NCBI GenBank assembly: GCA_012932295.1
Contig: JAAONU010000107.1
Coordinates: 62,001 to 126,000, forward strand
Source: Cyclina sinensis
Taxonomy: Eukaryota > Mollusca > Bivalvia > Venerida > Veneridae
Reading direction: 5' to 3'
DNA length: 64,000 bases
The notes beneath the pieces were generated by a model. The model made no database searches and had not been told where the DNA came from. It was given only the letters and a program-made list of their open reading frames with translations. The stretch's first letter is position 1; each line of letters begins with the position of its first letter. Made by a program: the position numbers and the translations under genes. This document shows positions 22,052 to 33,724 of this stretch, piece after piece.

Positions 22052-23344
22052 ATGGCCGCTCATATAAATGTTTATCGGCGTCGTCGACAGCAAAGGCAAA
22101 GATTGCGTCGGCCTCTCGTTTTCCGCGACCGGACTAATCCTCTGGAAGTTCTCGAGGAAGATGAAGTATTCGAGAGGTACCGTTTTCGCCCTCAAACAAT
22201 AGGTTATATCTTAACTTTACTGCCAGAGCTTATGAGTCCAACAAAAAGGAACATGCCATTGCCACCATTGTTACAATTATTGATAACTCTACGTTTCTTG
22301 GCAACTGGGGCCATCCACCAACTAATTGGAGATTCGTTGTGCGTGTCAAGGGCCACAACAAACAGAGTCATTAGAAATGTGACTTACCATTTATCTCAGA
22401 TTGCAGGTAGATTCATAAGATTCCCTCATGGTGACTTGGCAAACGAGGTAAAAACTGGATTTGCAAGAATTGCAGGTTTTTTTATAATACATATACATCT
22501 TTACTTCAAATCGAGACTGACATTGACCTTTATACAATATCCGGTTTTTAAATAGAGACTTAGTAGACGGGAACGGGTACCACACATAATGATTTAGGTA
22601 ATCGGGACAGTAAGGTTTTGTGTTTTTCGCATTAACATAAGAAGAAAAAAAAAGAAATTAATATAAATTTTGACTAGTACAATTAAGCAGTTTTAAGAGC
22701 ATGCTAAGTACAAAATTTAACGTGTATATATCTAATGTAAGTTTTTGCACAGTGATCGAAAGCTGAACTACAAAAAAGTGGCCCTCAGAAATTTTTGTTT
22801 AATCTGTCTAGCCTTTCATGAGTTATCGTCCGGAAACGATGACGGACCGACAGACCGACTGACAAGCTCACTCCTATATACCCCCTAAAACTTTGTTTGT
22901 GGGGGTATAATGAACTGTTAAGTACCTTACATATTGAAAACATTGAAAAAAAAAAATTAAAATGTACAGCAAATGATTTGTTTCTTTTTGTTTTCCTTTG
23001 TTACAATTTCAGAATATATATGCTTAAAAAAGTCAGTTTCAAAGTCTAATAATCAGTATCTATGTTAGTCTTTAAAAACAAAAACAAAAAACAGGTGCCA
23101 AAACTTTTTTGACATGTACATATTTTCATTGCAGGTACTGTATGTGGAACAGAGAAATGGACCTGAGCACACTGTACTGAAAACTGTTGCTTGTGCAGTT
23201 TTGCACAACATTGGCATTCTCAGAGGAGACATAATTAACATTGCAGACATTGATGTTGAGAATAACAAAGACATTCTTGAACATGTGCCTTATGGAGACG
23301 GCAATGCTATGAGAGAACATCTTGTTCAAAATTATTTTGCCTAG
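22052..23344 (+). pseudogene. HARBI1-like Harbinger transposase missing its catalytic middle
   Basis: Exon 1 (22052-22475) starts MAAHINVYRRRRQQ. It carries the N-terminal Harbinger helix-turn-helix region (FERYRFRPQTIGYILTLL; LLQLLITLRFLATGAIHQ; LCVSRATTNRVIRNVTYHL) and stops at a GT donor after GFARIAG. A last exon (23134-23344) has VACAVLHNIGILRGD, the usual Harbinger C-terminus, and a TAG stop. The exon(s) with the DDE residues that should lie between are absent. In their place is AT-rich sequence with an inserted repeat (about 22740-22915). The enzyme cannot be active as seen. In intact members the protein cuts DNA at Harbinger ends together with the Myb-like partner found on the opposite strand. 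Confidence 0.82.
22740..22915 (+). repeat. Repeat inserted in the Harbinger transposase gene
   Basis: Contains 'gacggaccgacagaccgact' and ends with the hairpin 'tataccccc...gggggtata', the same style of end as the repeats at 8812 and 18411. It sits where the catalytic transposase exon should be. Confidence 0.55.
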
Positions 23345-24128
23345 TTATTAATACATTAATTTTTTATCTTTTAACGAATTAAAGTCAATGCTGAACTCGA
23401 GTTAGACAACTCAGCATTACACTTCAATATCTTTTTTCTAGTGTAAGAAAATACGATCCAATCATTACTTCATATATGTGACCAAAGTTATGCTTACATC
23501 AAATCTAGTGGTCTACATAACAGTAGGTGATTGTCTAGTCTAGTAAATGAATTTTCAAACTAAACATACAATGAACCACTATAGTGAATGCTTAAAACAT
23601 GTTCTTTTCCATTTAAACATTGCAGAAGATACATGTAATATTTCACTAAAGTCAAAAATACTTGAAGTTTAGCATATTATTATAAAGATTTTTTTTCACA
23701 TCAGGATCTGCTTCAGGTATGGTTTTTATCATCAAATTAAATTAATTTAACAACTGTAAGTAGCAAGATTTTACAAGATATTTATAGTATTTTATTGTAC
23801 AGTCAATCAACCTTTGTTATGATAAAATACAATTTCCGGAAGCACTACCAGTGTCTGTTCTAATTCAAGGCTTTTCACCCTCATTGCCTACCTTGTTTTA
23901 AAAGTGAAAAAAAAATTCATAGAAACATTGCCGAATAATGCACTAAAACAAGACCATAGATACTGCTGTCATGAATAAATGAAATTCTTTACTTAAAGGT
24001 ATGTTACATGCTTACGAAGCAGTAGTTCAGAAAGTCTTTAGCTTTCTGGCTGACAGGAAATGTTGTAATCAGCACTTATTTTTAATGATAAGTAGAGATT
24101 AAAGCTGTCAAATGCCGCCTGCTAACTT
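23345..24128. other. Non-coding interior of the Harbinger element
   Basis: AT-rich spacer between the convergent transposase and Myb/SANT genes. No coding signal seen. Confidence 0.5.
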
Positions 24129-26535
24129 TTAAGAGTCTTTAATTTTTTTTTCTTGTAACTGCAATTCGCCTTTCAGCCCTTTGTTATCAAACTCAATGTT
24201 CAACAATGTCGCTTCATCCAGGATATTCTTTCTCCTTTTGGTTGTTTTTGTTTTCCTGCATCTAAAATGATGAAATCTAATTATGTAATATAAAAATAGA
24301 CTGAGTATGAAATATAATATTGTTAACATAAAATATGAAATCTTGGCATATATCAGTTATTAAGAAATCAGAAAAAGTGAACATTAGCACAATACTTTTT
24401 TTGGAAAAATCATGCTGAAACAAGACCTGTTGTTGTGAACAGACATATGCCCCCGAATGTGATCTAGACATCTGAGGTGGACAACTGATTCTTGCACATG
24501 ACACATCGTCATCATGTCCAACACATTTATGCCAAGTCATTTTAAAATACATCCAGGAATGACAGAACTGTTGACCGTACACAACCACCAATGCGTTCTT
24601 ATGAAAATGTCTTTTCAAGTCCAAGTGTGACTGACTTTTGACCTGCAAACCCTTGTCTTGCACGTGACACACTGTCTGAATGTGCCACACATTTATGCAA
24701 AATTATTTCAAAATTCATCCATGACTGACAAAATAATGGACTAGACAAAAAACAGACAGACGGACAGACAGACAATTCAAAAACTGTATGCCTCTCTTCG
24801 CAGTCATAAAAAACATTGATTTTTAATGCAACAGACTTGAGTTCAAATCCGGCTCTTTTTTCAGATGCACTGCATTTCTGTTAGAAACTGTCATCTTCGT
24901 AAAAATATCAATCAATTATATGATATATTTTAACTAAGACATGAGTTGCCTCTGGTGTCTATGCTGGTTAAGTACTGGTAATTTTAATACCCAGTAAAAT
25001 CCTTTGACATATACATTAATCTGTTATATACCTATGCATCTATTTGTTGTGGCAGTGCTAGAAGAAAGTGGTATATTTGCAGGCTGTGTCCCAGATGTTG
25101 ACCGTTCTTCTTCATCAACTGGTTTTTCTCCTGATGAAATCAAGTCTGTGACAAAATCAGAAAACAAACTGACAATCTGAATTCACAGTATTCAGTATTG
25201 AACAGTGAAGAGTTCTGAATATTTTATTTTTCTGAATAAGCTTATAATGTTTGAATAATTTACTTAGATAGCTATAATGCAACCAGTAAAAAAACGGAAC
25301 ACATAATTTTTTCAGTTTAGCCTCATCTATTTTTTCTTTAGCTGAAATATGTATAGTTAGGATGTCTTCACCTTCTTAGACAAAGGTGAATTTAAGAAAT
25401 TATTTTATAGGTCTTGAAGTAAATACCAATAAATTTCACTATTTGATAACACTACACTCTCTGCAACATAATAATTTCATTTTAAAGTAACATCCATTTC
25501 CCTGTATTTCAAGAAATGCCTTCATCAAAATCAAATGTTTACTCAAATACATTTCTAAAGGTCCAACTTATTTTAGGTTATGTAAACAGTAGAGTGGTAA
25601 ATAATGAAACAGAGTTCGAGCTACAATTAAAGCAAAGGCAAGTTGCTACTGGGGTTAGGACACTATGAGAACAGTAGGGTGCAAGAAAACAGGTCAGAAA
25701 AGGGACATGATGCACCACGCTCACAGTACTAAGATCCTGTCAAACTATGTGACAGTAACATTGTACTGCCATATAAATGCAAAGGTCTGTGACTTCATTT
25801 GACATACAGTTATTTACAATGAAAATAAGTAAATTATTAGAGATTATACCTCTTTGCTTTATGTTGTGAAATTTCTTCTTCACTTTTTCAACGCTTCTTT
25901 TTTCAATTGTGTGGCGACTGAAACATTACAGTTGTAACATGTATATATAAATGTCAAGGTTAATGAAGGGAAGCAACTACGTACAGCATGATGTAATTTC
26001 TGTCTAGGGGCTGTTCAAGGGAAATCATGGCAGTAAATAACGCGATTAAAAATGCCTTTTTTCAGTTCTGTCTTAATTTGTGATAAATCTGTAGTTAGCC
26101 AAAGACAATTTGTAATGATTCTGTCGTTTTGCACGCCTATATATATGATTATATCTTCATCTCTTCTTCGCAAGGTTTTTTTTTCACATTAGACAGTCCA
26201 ATGGCAATAAGTTGTCCAGTTACCAAACTCGTGAAACAAAATGTTAATAGAGTACTAGAGTATATCTACCTCGACTTTTCTCGTTATGTTTTATTTTCAA
26301 CAGAATGCCAACATTAATTACTTTAAATCAATAATATTCTATACCTGTTTAAAGTCTCGGCGATTTCGGCCCAAACTGATGCCCTACGCTGTTCTGTCCG
26401 GCCTGTTCTTGAGGACACCGGGCCTTTATGGCACCCGAAGAGCTCCTCTTCATGACTTATAACTAAGTCAATCAGAGTCAGCTCCTCAGGTGCAGTCCAT
26501 CGTTTTTCAACTGTTTTTTTACCGCTGCTGCCCAT
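24129..26535 (-). CDS. Harbinger Myb/SANT-like DNA-binding partner, four exons
   Basis: Exon 1 is 26535-26345, from ATG (MGSSGKKTVEKRWTAPEE), with the tryptophan-rich first helix, LFGCHKG and SVWAEIAETLNR; the donor is GTATAG. Exon 2 (25917-25850) joins in phase and adds SRHTIEKRSVEKVKKKFHNI. Exon 3 (25130-25032) joins in phase with KPVDEEERSTSGTQPANIPL. Exon 4 (24261-24129) has a lysine/arginine-rich start (KTKTTKRRKN) and a charged C-terminal helix ending KKIKDS stop. Exons 3 and 4 do not join in phase by my reading, so there is either an extra small exon or a 1 nt lesion. In Harbinger transposons this protein binds the element ends and helps import the transposase (family knowledge). A GTG-initiated extension to 26571 is possible but less likely than the ATG. 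Confidence 0.7.
24440..24810 (+). repeat. Interspersed tandem repeat inside the Myb gene intron
   Basis: Two ~145 bp units with 'cttgcac.tgacaca', 'acacatttatgc.aa.t.att' and 'atccatgactgaca'. It starts at 'atgcccccgaatgtg' and ends 'gacagacggacagacagaca'. Same style as the 7940 array. Confidence 0.6.
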
Positions 26536-26752
26536 CTCTACCGCGCGAGAATCTCTGCTGTCAGACGACACGTGACGTCATGTTTACAAACATTGGGCCA
26601 CTTGTGTCTGGTACAATCCGTAGTCCATGGAGTACCTACTTAAACAGTTTTATAAACAAGCTTTGAGCACGGTACTCCACACTGAGAATGAGTTTGAGCA
26701 CGGAGAACAAAGTTTGAGTCTGAGAATGAGAAAGCTTTTTAATCACTGGGCC

Positions 26753-27887
26753 TGTTGTTTTTGTTGTTGTTATTGTTGTTGTTGTTCATGATGATGTATT
26801 TATCATAAGATTTGAGAACGAACAGTATGCGGAAGTATAATGTATTGTTTTGTTCGTAGCATTTTCAATGGCACTGAGACAAGTTAAAAGGAAATCAATG
26901 TTTCATATTCGCCTTAGGTTCCCTTTTACTGCTTTTTGCAAAAACAAACAACAACGGCTATATACGTTTGCTAAAACCTCATTCTATAATAAGAATTTCA
27001 CAAAAAAAATAAATTTACGTACATATTTCGAGGCACAATAGTAAATCAAATCATCGGAGCTTTAAACAATATTTGTCACTTCGAAATTGTTGTGAACAAA
27101 AGTTTTTTTGTCCAGCTTTCAAAAGAACGCACCTATATATGATAACCAATCTTATACCTCCTTCTCAGGAGAAAGAGAACGCTGAATTTTCACATGTATC
27201 TCTACTTACCCACTATTGAACTCAGAATTGAAGAGTTCTGGGTTAGGAACCATTTTCAATTTACAGTGTTATACGCCAGTGTAAACTTTTTATTTGTCTT
27301 TTAGGTATGTTGTCATTTGTATATTTGGATAAATGATAGGGCTTGGCAACGTCCGAAAATTTAAATTATCACCTTTTTATAGTTACTTTAACATACCTAG
27401 GTATGTATTTCTGGATAAAAATGAAAAGAAAAATGATAGAGACAAACTATGCGAATGGAGTGATAGAAAACTTTATTTATAGAAAAAATTCGTGAGTTAC
27501 TTTCAATATTCTTTTAGAGAAATACTTAAGACTTGCGGCTATAGAAACACAATATGTATACATTACATCAAATCCTACCGATTAATATAAGGTAGATGTC
27601 ACCTTTGACACACAGTCAAGTCGTTTTTGTCTCAAGACTTGAGCCCTAAACTATAGTCAGTTCAAGATAGTAGTGGACCGAAAATGGTCCCTACTCCTAG
27701 TATGTCCGAACTTTGTTCCTTAGGTAGGCCTTGCTCAGACAGTGCCCCTGCTTTTACACAGTAGTTGTTGTCTGGTAAACAAGAGTGTCATTTAAACTAG
27801 ATTTTTTTTTCTATGACAGGATTATTTACGTCGGTTAACACGTTTTTTTTTACATTTTTAAATATATTTCATTATTTTCTCATACGT
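26753..27887. other. No gene recognised
   Basis: A (gtt)n-like tract lies directly at the Harbinger edge (26755-26790). The rest is AT-rich with no supported gene. Confidence 0.5.
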
Positions 27888-28347
27888 ATGCCATTGTTGA
27901 TAATGTGCCGTCAAAAAGGAAAATTCATCAGTAAAAAGCAGCTTGAACGTGTTGAAAGAATTTCAGATTCAGTTACACGTCGAATTCGAATTCTAGTTGT
28001 ACTGATGAAAATTACAACCATGTGTATTCAGATCATACTTATTCAGAATGTTTGCCTGATGTATCAGTTTTGTCCAGTAACACTGTTGTTGATAATAACA
28101 TTGATGAAAGCTCAAGTTCAGGACTGTCTGGTAGGATGATTGTGGAGCTTGATTTTCTTGCTAAAGAATTGAGTTGTTGTAAAAACTGCTACACTCCGTT
28201 GCATCTTCATAACTGTGTGAAAAAACAAAATATTGGACTTGCTGGTACTTTGGATATTTTTTGTCCTGACTGTCAGAAGAAAGCGGTCATTGGAACTGGG
28301 AAGAAGCATGGGAATATATACGATATCAACACTAAGATTGGAACAGG
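27888..28347 (+). pseudogene. Mutator-like transposase, N-terminal fragment
   Basis: From ATG 27888 the frame reads MCRQKGKFISKKQLERVERI. It must shift by one base near 27985 to continue NSNSSCTDENYNHVYSDHTY and then MIVELDFLAKELSCCKNC, LHNCVKKQNIGLAGTLDIFC and PDCQKK. It ends at a GT donor-like site (GGAACAG/GTACGT). The cysteine pairs (CKNC, CPDC) and order fit the N-terminal zinc-ribbon-like part of invertebrate Mutator-like transposase-domain proteins. No catalytic downstream part was found before 29700. This assignment is from memory of the family and is moderate. Confidence 0.5.
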
Positions 28348-29705
28348 TACGTATTAAGTTAATGACATGTGATATTTATATAAGAGGTGGTGAAAAAAAT
28401 CCCGGCTTGACTGGGACTCAGTATTTCTACATTCTACCCGTGTACCAGCTTAGCATCAGCTCGATGCTGCTTTGCCATACACTTAATTAGCATATACCTG
28501 TAAATAGCCATATATACCATATATACTGGCTCCAAATTATCAATTTACCTCAAATTGAGTTTTAAAAAAAGCTTATTCAATTCAATCATTAACATAGTGA
28601 AATTTACCAAGGCTTGGAATGCACCAGTTATTTGCAACTGTGGCCCCACTTGGTCCGGTGAATAGCGGAAAAGTAAAAATACGGCTCATTTCACGCCACA
28701 CTGCCCGGGATCAAGGGGTCACATAGTTGCAAGTGACTGTTGCACAACTGCTGAAGCAGTAGCCATATTTAACCATTGATATAATTTTTTTTCACTCAGG
28801 TTGCACAAAATCAAATTTGTCTGAGCAGGATGAATATTATAAACCTGACAGTGTTTCTTGGGGAGCATGGACATTCCTTAGAGGTGCATATACATGTATT
28901 GTGACTAAGTCTATTTCTTGAGTGTGTGATTCAGTAAGTCTTAGGCTGAACACAAACATAATAAAAGACAGACCTTCCTTAGTTGTGAAAGAAATTTTCA
29001 AATTACATTGTACATCCATCAGTTTATTAAATGTTCAACACACAAACTTATATCTGTGTGAAGTTGCCTGAGTCAATGACAGTCTTTCTAACAGTTTAAA
29101 AACATCTTTCTTGCTGGTTTTCATAGGATTGTCACACCACTAATTACAAATGTGACATTTGCATTTTTATTCAAAATTGATAGAAAGTAAAACGTTTGAT
29201 TATTTTCAGCCTTTGGAAGGCAAGCAAATTTGCCTTCAAGGCTAAAATATATTAATGTTTTGTTTCTCAGGCCCCACCGCATACGTTTTAGAACGCCCGC
29301 TTCGATTTTCGATCGCTGGAAAAAAAAAATTATTAAAACGTCTTTTTACTATTCCCGGCGTGGCAAGAAGTACCGCGGTAAACTGTTTGTTTATGTTAAT
29401 AGTGGTGCGCAAACTATATAATAGTCGAGCGTAACCTATATGCGTCTCAATAACTTCGAGCGAGCGAGCGTTTACGACACATTGATTCAAATACGGTCAC
29501 GTTTTTGGTTTTCTACAAATTTTCGACATGTGGGTAAAAAAAAAGCTTTTAAAACTAATTTTATTTTCAGAACAATATTCCATGCTTTTGTCAATGCCTT
29601 TCTCTTGACATAATTTTAAAAAATTAAGACTAATTTTCGTGTGTTTCCGTAAAAAATAGAATCTTTTATCTTTGATTTCAGGTAAACGTTTGGGGGTCCA
29701 CAAAA
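28348..29705. other. No gene recognised
   Basis: AT-rich; no domain-bearing ORF. Segment 29260-29490 is locally CpG-richer ('cgagcgagcgagcg') and could be upstream sequence of the transposase-like gene starting at 29706. Confidence 0.4.
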
Positions 29706-32392
29706 ATGTCGACAATTCTAAGTGTCAAAGTTCAACAAAAATCAAAAGTACATGTACCCTGGACTATTATGAGTTCCTTTGTTACATCAGACTCATCTTG
29801 TGACTTGTTTAGAAAACTACAAAATGATCATTCTCTCGATAAATTCTGTTTAGTTGGGGCAAAGATTGGTGCATCCAAGACATCGAGTTTTGGCAATGTT
29901 GAATTTGATGTTAAGGTTGTAGACGCAATTTAAACAGTTTTGGCAGGTTTAAAAGACTGTATGTTGAAAATGTGCCAACTGGAGAAGTTCTTTCTTTAAT
30001 GTGACGACTTCGTCAAGGGCACGAAGGGGGCGACATCAAAGGAAGACGCATTTAATAGTCTTATGAATGCATCAAAAAAGCTACACCTACCTGAACTATA
30101 TGATTTGGACAAATTAAAATTGAAAAATAATTTAGTTGTTTACAACAAAATAATATAATTTCTGAGGCAAAGTGGCTTGGGTTTTACATATAATTCTTTG
30201 GATACGGGTAAAAACTTTGTTCGTGTTTTAACAGATTGTTTGTGGTATATTGATCCTCATATGGACAAATTTGAGTCTTTAGTTATTGTACAAACCCAGT
30301 GATGTTTGAGCACTTGATAGGGTATCATAACCCTGAGCGATCAAAACACAAACTTTACAAGTGGCTGCCAGTAAAGAAAGCAGTAAAGGAACTCAAAGGA
30401 AGACGCATTTAATAGTCTTATGAATGCATCAAAAAAGCTACACCTACCTGAACTATATGATTTGGACAAATTAAAATTGAAAAATAATTTAGTTGTTTAC
30501 AACAAAATAATATAATTTCTGAGGCAAAGTGGCTTGGGTTTTACATATAATTCTTTGGATACGGGTAAAAACTTTGTTCGTGTTTTAACAGATTGTTTGT
30601 GGTATATTGATCCTCATATGGACAAATATGAGTCTTTAGTTCTTGTACAAACCCAGTGATGTTTGAGCACTTGATAGGGTATCATAACCCTGAGCGATCA
30701 AAACACAAACTTTACAAGTGGCTGCCAGTAAAGAAAGCAGTAAAGGAACTCACTGAAATGATTCATAAATATAGTGACCACCTGCATGATAAAAACAAAG
30801 AGGTTGATCTTAACCATTCAAGATTATTTCCTTTTCTTAGCACTGATGAAAGTCAGAGTGTTGAAGTAATATTTCCAAAGCTGGTGCTGAAACCTACCTT
30901 TGCTTCTAGATACCAGTCCTTAAATGAGCACTTGGCAAAATTAGACTTCTTTCAACCATTGTCTGTTGATGAGTACACCCCACCTGATGCAAGGCAAAGA
31001 CGGTATTACATTGACAATCTGACAATCTGAAGCATGGTTTCAAACGTAAATGTGCACTATTTCAAATGAGGCGGAAAGATAACACTGGAAATCATAATTT
31101 TATTTGGCCTATACCGACAAGTAATGAGCCAGAAATTGTTAAAAGAAACCCGGAGGTAATACTCAGTTTAAACAAACAGTTGCCTGTTTTCCACACGCGG
31201 GTCATGCGGCGAGAGTTTGTACAGAAAGCATCGTTGTTGTACAAGATACCTTCTAGGACCGCTTCTACCTTGTACAAAATCTAACTGGCGACAAAATTGC
31301 GCCGGCAAATGAAACAGAAACAGACACTGAGATGCGAGCTCAACAAGCATTTGAAATGCAGGACCCAGATATAATGGTAGATCTTAGACAGCGTAACAAG
31401 GGACATCCTTGCAAGTATGAAGTCTTTTTTGAAAAGGTGATGGCATATCTAGAAAATGCCGTTGAGTTGGCAGTTGATGACAGAAGGCATGAACATTTTG
31501 TGCATCTAGCTTCAGTCATATCTGTTCCAGATCTTTTGCGACAGACATCTCTTACTTGCCCGCCAGACACACTCATACCATCTGCGGCATGGCTTCGGCT
31601 GCAATTTGCTCCTAAGGTCCCATCATCATATTCATATCTACAATATAAAGGGAAATTGAATGTGAAATTTCAAGTGCAGTCTCGCCAGTTGAGAAAGAGT
31701 CATATCGATAACCATTATGCTAGTGCTATATTTAACTATGAAAAACAATTAGCAGTTAAGTTTAAAGAACATACATCACTTGTTTCCATGGATGACAAGC
31801 ATCATTGCATAGTTGGAGAGCCGGGGCATCCAGTAGCAGCAGTCGATAGGGAAAAAAGAGTTATTCTTAGCAAAGACAAAGTATTTGCAGTGTCGGACCA
31901 TGACTTCACAGAATTTCAGATTGTTCCGAGTGGATATTCCAGACAACATGCATTGGTGTAAAAGACCTTGCACTAAAACCTTCTTCACCTATGCAACATG
32001 TAACTGACCTTGACTATGTACTTAATCAGGAAATCTCGAACTCAAAACCTATTCTTCTTTTGTAAACAGATGGTGGGCCCGATCACCGCCTTACCTATCT
32101 ATCAGTTCAGCTGTCTCTGATATGTTTGTTTTTGAAGGGAAATTATGATATGTTGGTAGCTGCCAGAACTCCGCCGATGTCCTCCTGGTAGAATCCTCCA
32201 GAAAGAATTATGTCAATATTAAATTTCACTGCAGTCTGTTGGTCTCATGAGAAAAGAGACTTCCGAAAAATATGAAAAGAAGCTTAACAACGCTTCAGGT
32301 CTTGGTCAAATCCGGGAGTTGGCCAAGGACCCCGAAATGGAAGAGCAACTCAGAGATAGCATGGAACCAGTTAATGTAAGCATTGCTGACTA
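29706..32392 (+). pseudogene. Broken transposase-like gene of an unassigned family
   Basis: ATG 29706 (MSTILSVKVQQKSKVHVPWT) opens a gene that is colinear but broken to 32392. Stops lie at 29931, in 30036-30660, at 31028, at 31282 and after 31959. Readable blocks are NASKKLHLPELYDLDKLK, the region FEHLIGYHNPERSKHK to RRYYIDN, then NHNFIWPIP, RGHPCKYEVFFEKVM-like sequence near 31390, VSMDDKHHCIVGEPGHPVA, TDGGPDHRLTYLSVQL (right after a TAA where a tyrosine codon fits) and PPERIMSILN. The spaced acidic motifs (MDDK, TDGGPDHR) resemble a DDE-type catalytic arrangement. It lacks introns, as transposases often do. I recall similar repeated uncharacterised proteins in invertebrates but cannot name the family. 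Confidence 0.6.
30036..30749 (+). repeat. 357 bp tandem duplication inside the transposase-like gene
   Basis: 30036-30392 and 30393-30749 are nearly identical (differences near 30270/30627 and 30285/30642). 357 is divisible by 3 (119 codons). Both copies carry the same stops, so the duplication arose after the gene was already broken. Confidence 0.95.
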
Positions 32393-32566
32393 AATTAAAA
32401 TCTTCTTAAGCCCAAGAAAATTCTAATTTACAAGCCTATTTATTGCCTATATTAAAAATTCAGTATTTTATATACGATTCACACATTTTAATGAATGGGC
32501 AAGTCTTGCCTTCTGTCTGGTGTTACTGAACTGAAATGTGCAGTAAATATTAATTGTATTTGAAAA

Positions 32567-33307
32567 TGTAGCAGAGGTATAATACGGCACTTCTACTCCC
32601 TTGCTTATCAGCTAGCTTTTTACAGCGACATGCAGTAGCCACTCAACAGACCATAGTTGTCCCCATTGTAAAGGCGTTCTATGCTGACTAATATGTTAAT
32701 TATTCCAGATTAACATAATACAAATATTGACAATAAATAATTACAAGTAACCTACCAGTTGTGCACCAAGTTACACCACCAACCAATCACAACTTAAAGG
32801 CATAAAGTCGCCCTGACACGCCAACTCTCAAACGCCTCTAAGTGTGAAGATTACACTGCAAATTAGAATAATAACATGTGCAAATAGATGGAGAGAGTAG
32901 TGACAGTTCATGTTAGTTAAAATATTAAAAATAAAAGTAAATAGTTTTTATGCCGCCATCTTGGAATTTTATGTACATGTGAGACAACATATAAATTACG
33001 TTCTGAACTGCTCCAGGACTACATAAATCAGGAACCGCAAACTTGCAATCTAGCAAAGAGTTAAATGAACAGAAATATGGACAATCTCTAACCTTTAATG
33101 CCAAATAATTCCTTCAAACACATATAAAAACTACAGAAGAGCAAAACATGTCTTCTCCTTAGAATGACTGTTGTATGGACTGCGGTCACATGACCCGGAT
33201 TAAACCCCAATACGCGGGAAAATCTGTGATGCGTAAATTGATGCAAGCAATGGTCATAGGGAAATAACTCCTACCAGGAAAGGACAAGAAATTAAACCCC
33301 GGTTACA
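32567..33307 (-). repeat. Candidate 3' LTR of the second Gypsy element
   Basis: On the minus strand it begins TGTAACCGGGGTTTAA just after a purine tract (AAAGAGAGGGGAAG, about 33310-33324) and can end ...CTCTGCTACA at 32567, giving TG...CA ends and 741 bp. No matching copy exists upstream of gag, so the assignment rests on position, purine tract and end dinucleotides only. Confidence 0.45.
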
Positions 33308-33724
33308 TACTTCCCCTCTCTTTAAAATGACGTCTCGTCATTTATGTCTACCACCTAAATGTCAACACTTTCACATGTATCTGACAACTGACAACAAAAA
33401 TCAAACAAATCACCTAAAAATACCATAAAGCTAATGACATCTAATCCATATTCCAACAGTCTTCCTCCCTGTCCTGAAAAGAAGTGTCTCACTTTAAATA
33501 TCAAAAATGGCAAATCATGTAATCAATGATATCAGCAGACATCAGCTGATACTGAAAATAAAATATTATATTAGATTGCAAGACATATATAAAACATACC
33601 GCAAATGTGAAAAGATTCTCTGAATTCTTCTAGCTAGTTAAAAATAAACATGTGAGTAACGTTGCAAATATATAAATATAAATTCTCTGATTCTCTGTAA
33701 TCAAACCTGCAAAACAGTATAAAA

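Larger units (their letters stand above)
21867..26752. mobile_element. PIF/Harbinger DNA transposon, ~4.9 kb, defective
   Basis: The inverted ends are GGCCCCGTGATTATAAAA at the left and, reverse-complemented, GGCCCAGTGATTAAAAAG at the right. Sub-terminal repeats of 'gagaatgagt' and 'gtgctcaa' follow on both sides. Inside are a plus-strand HARBI1-like transposase and a convergent minus-strand Myb/SANT gene, the standard two-gene Harbinger layout. The 3 bp target duplication could not be matched (CCT versus TGT with these limits). Confidence 0.85.
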
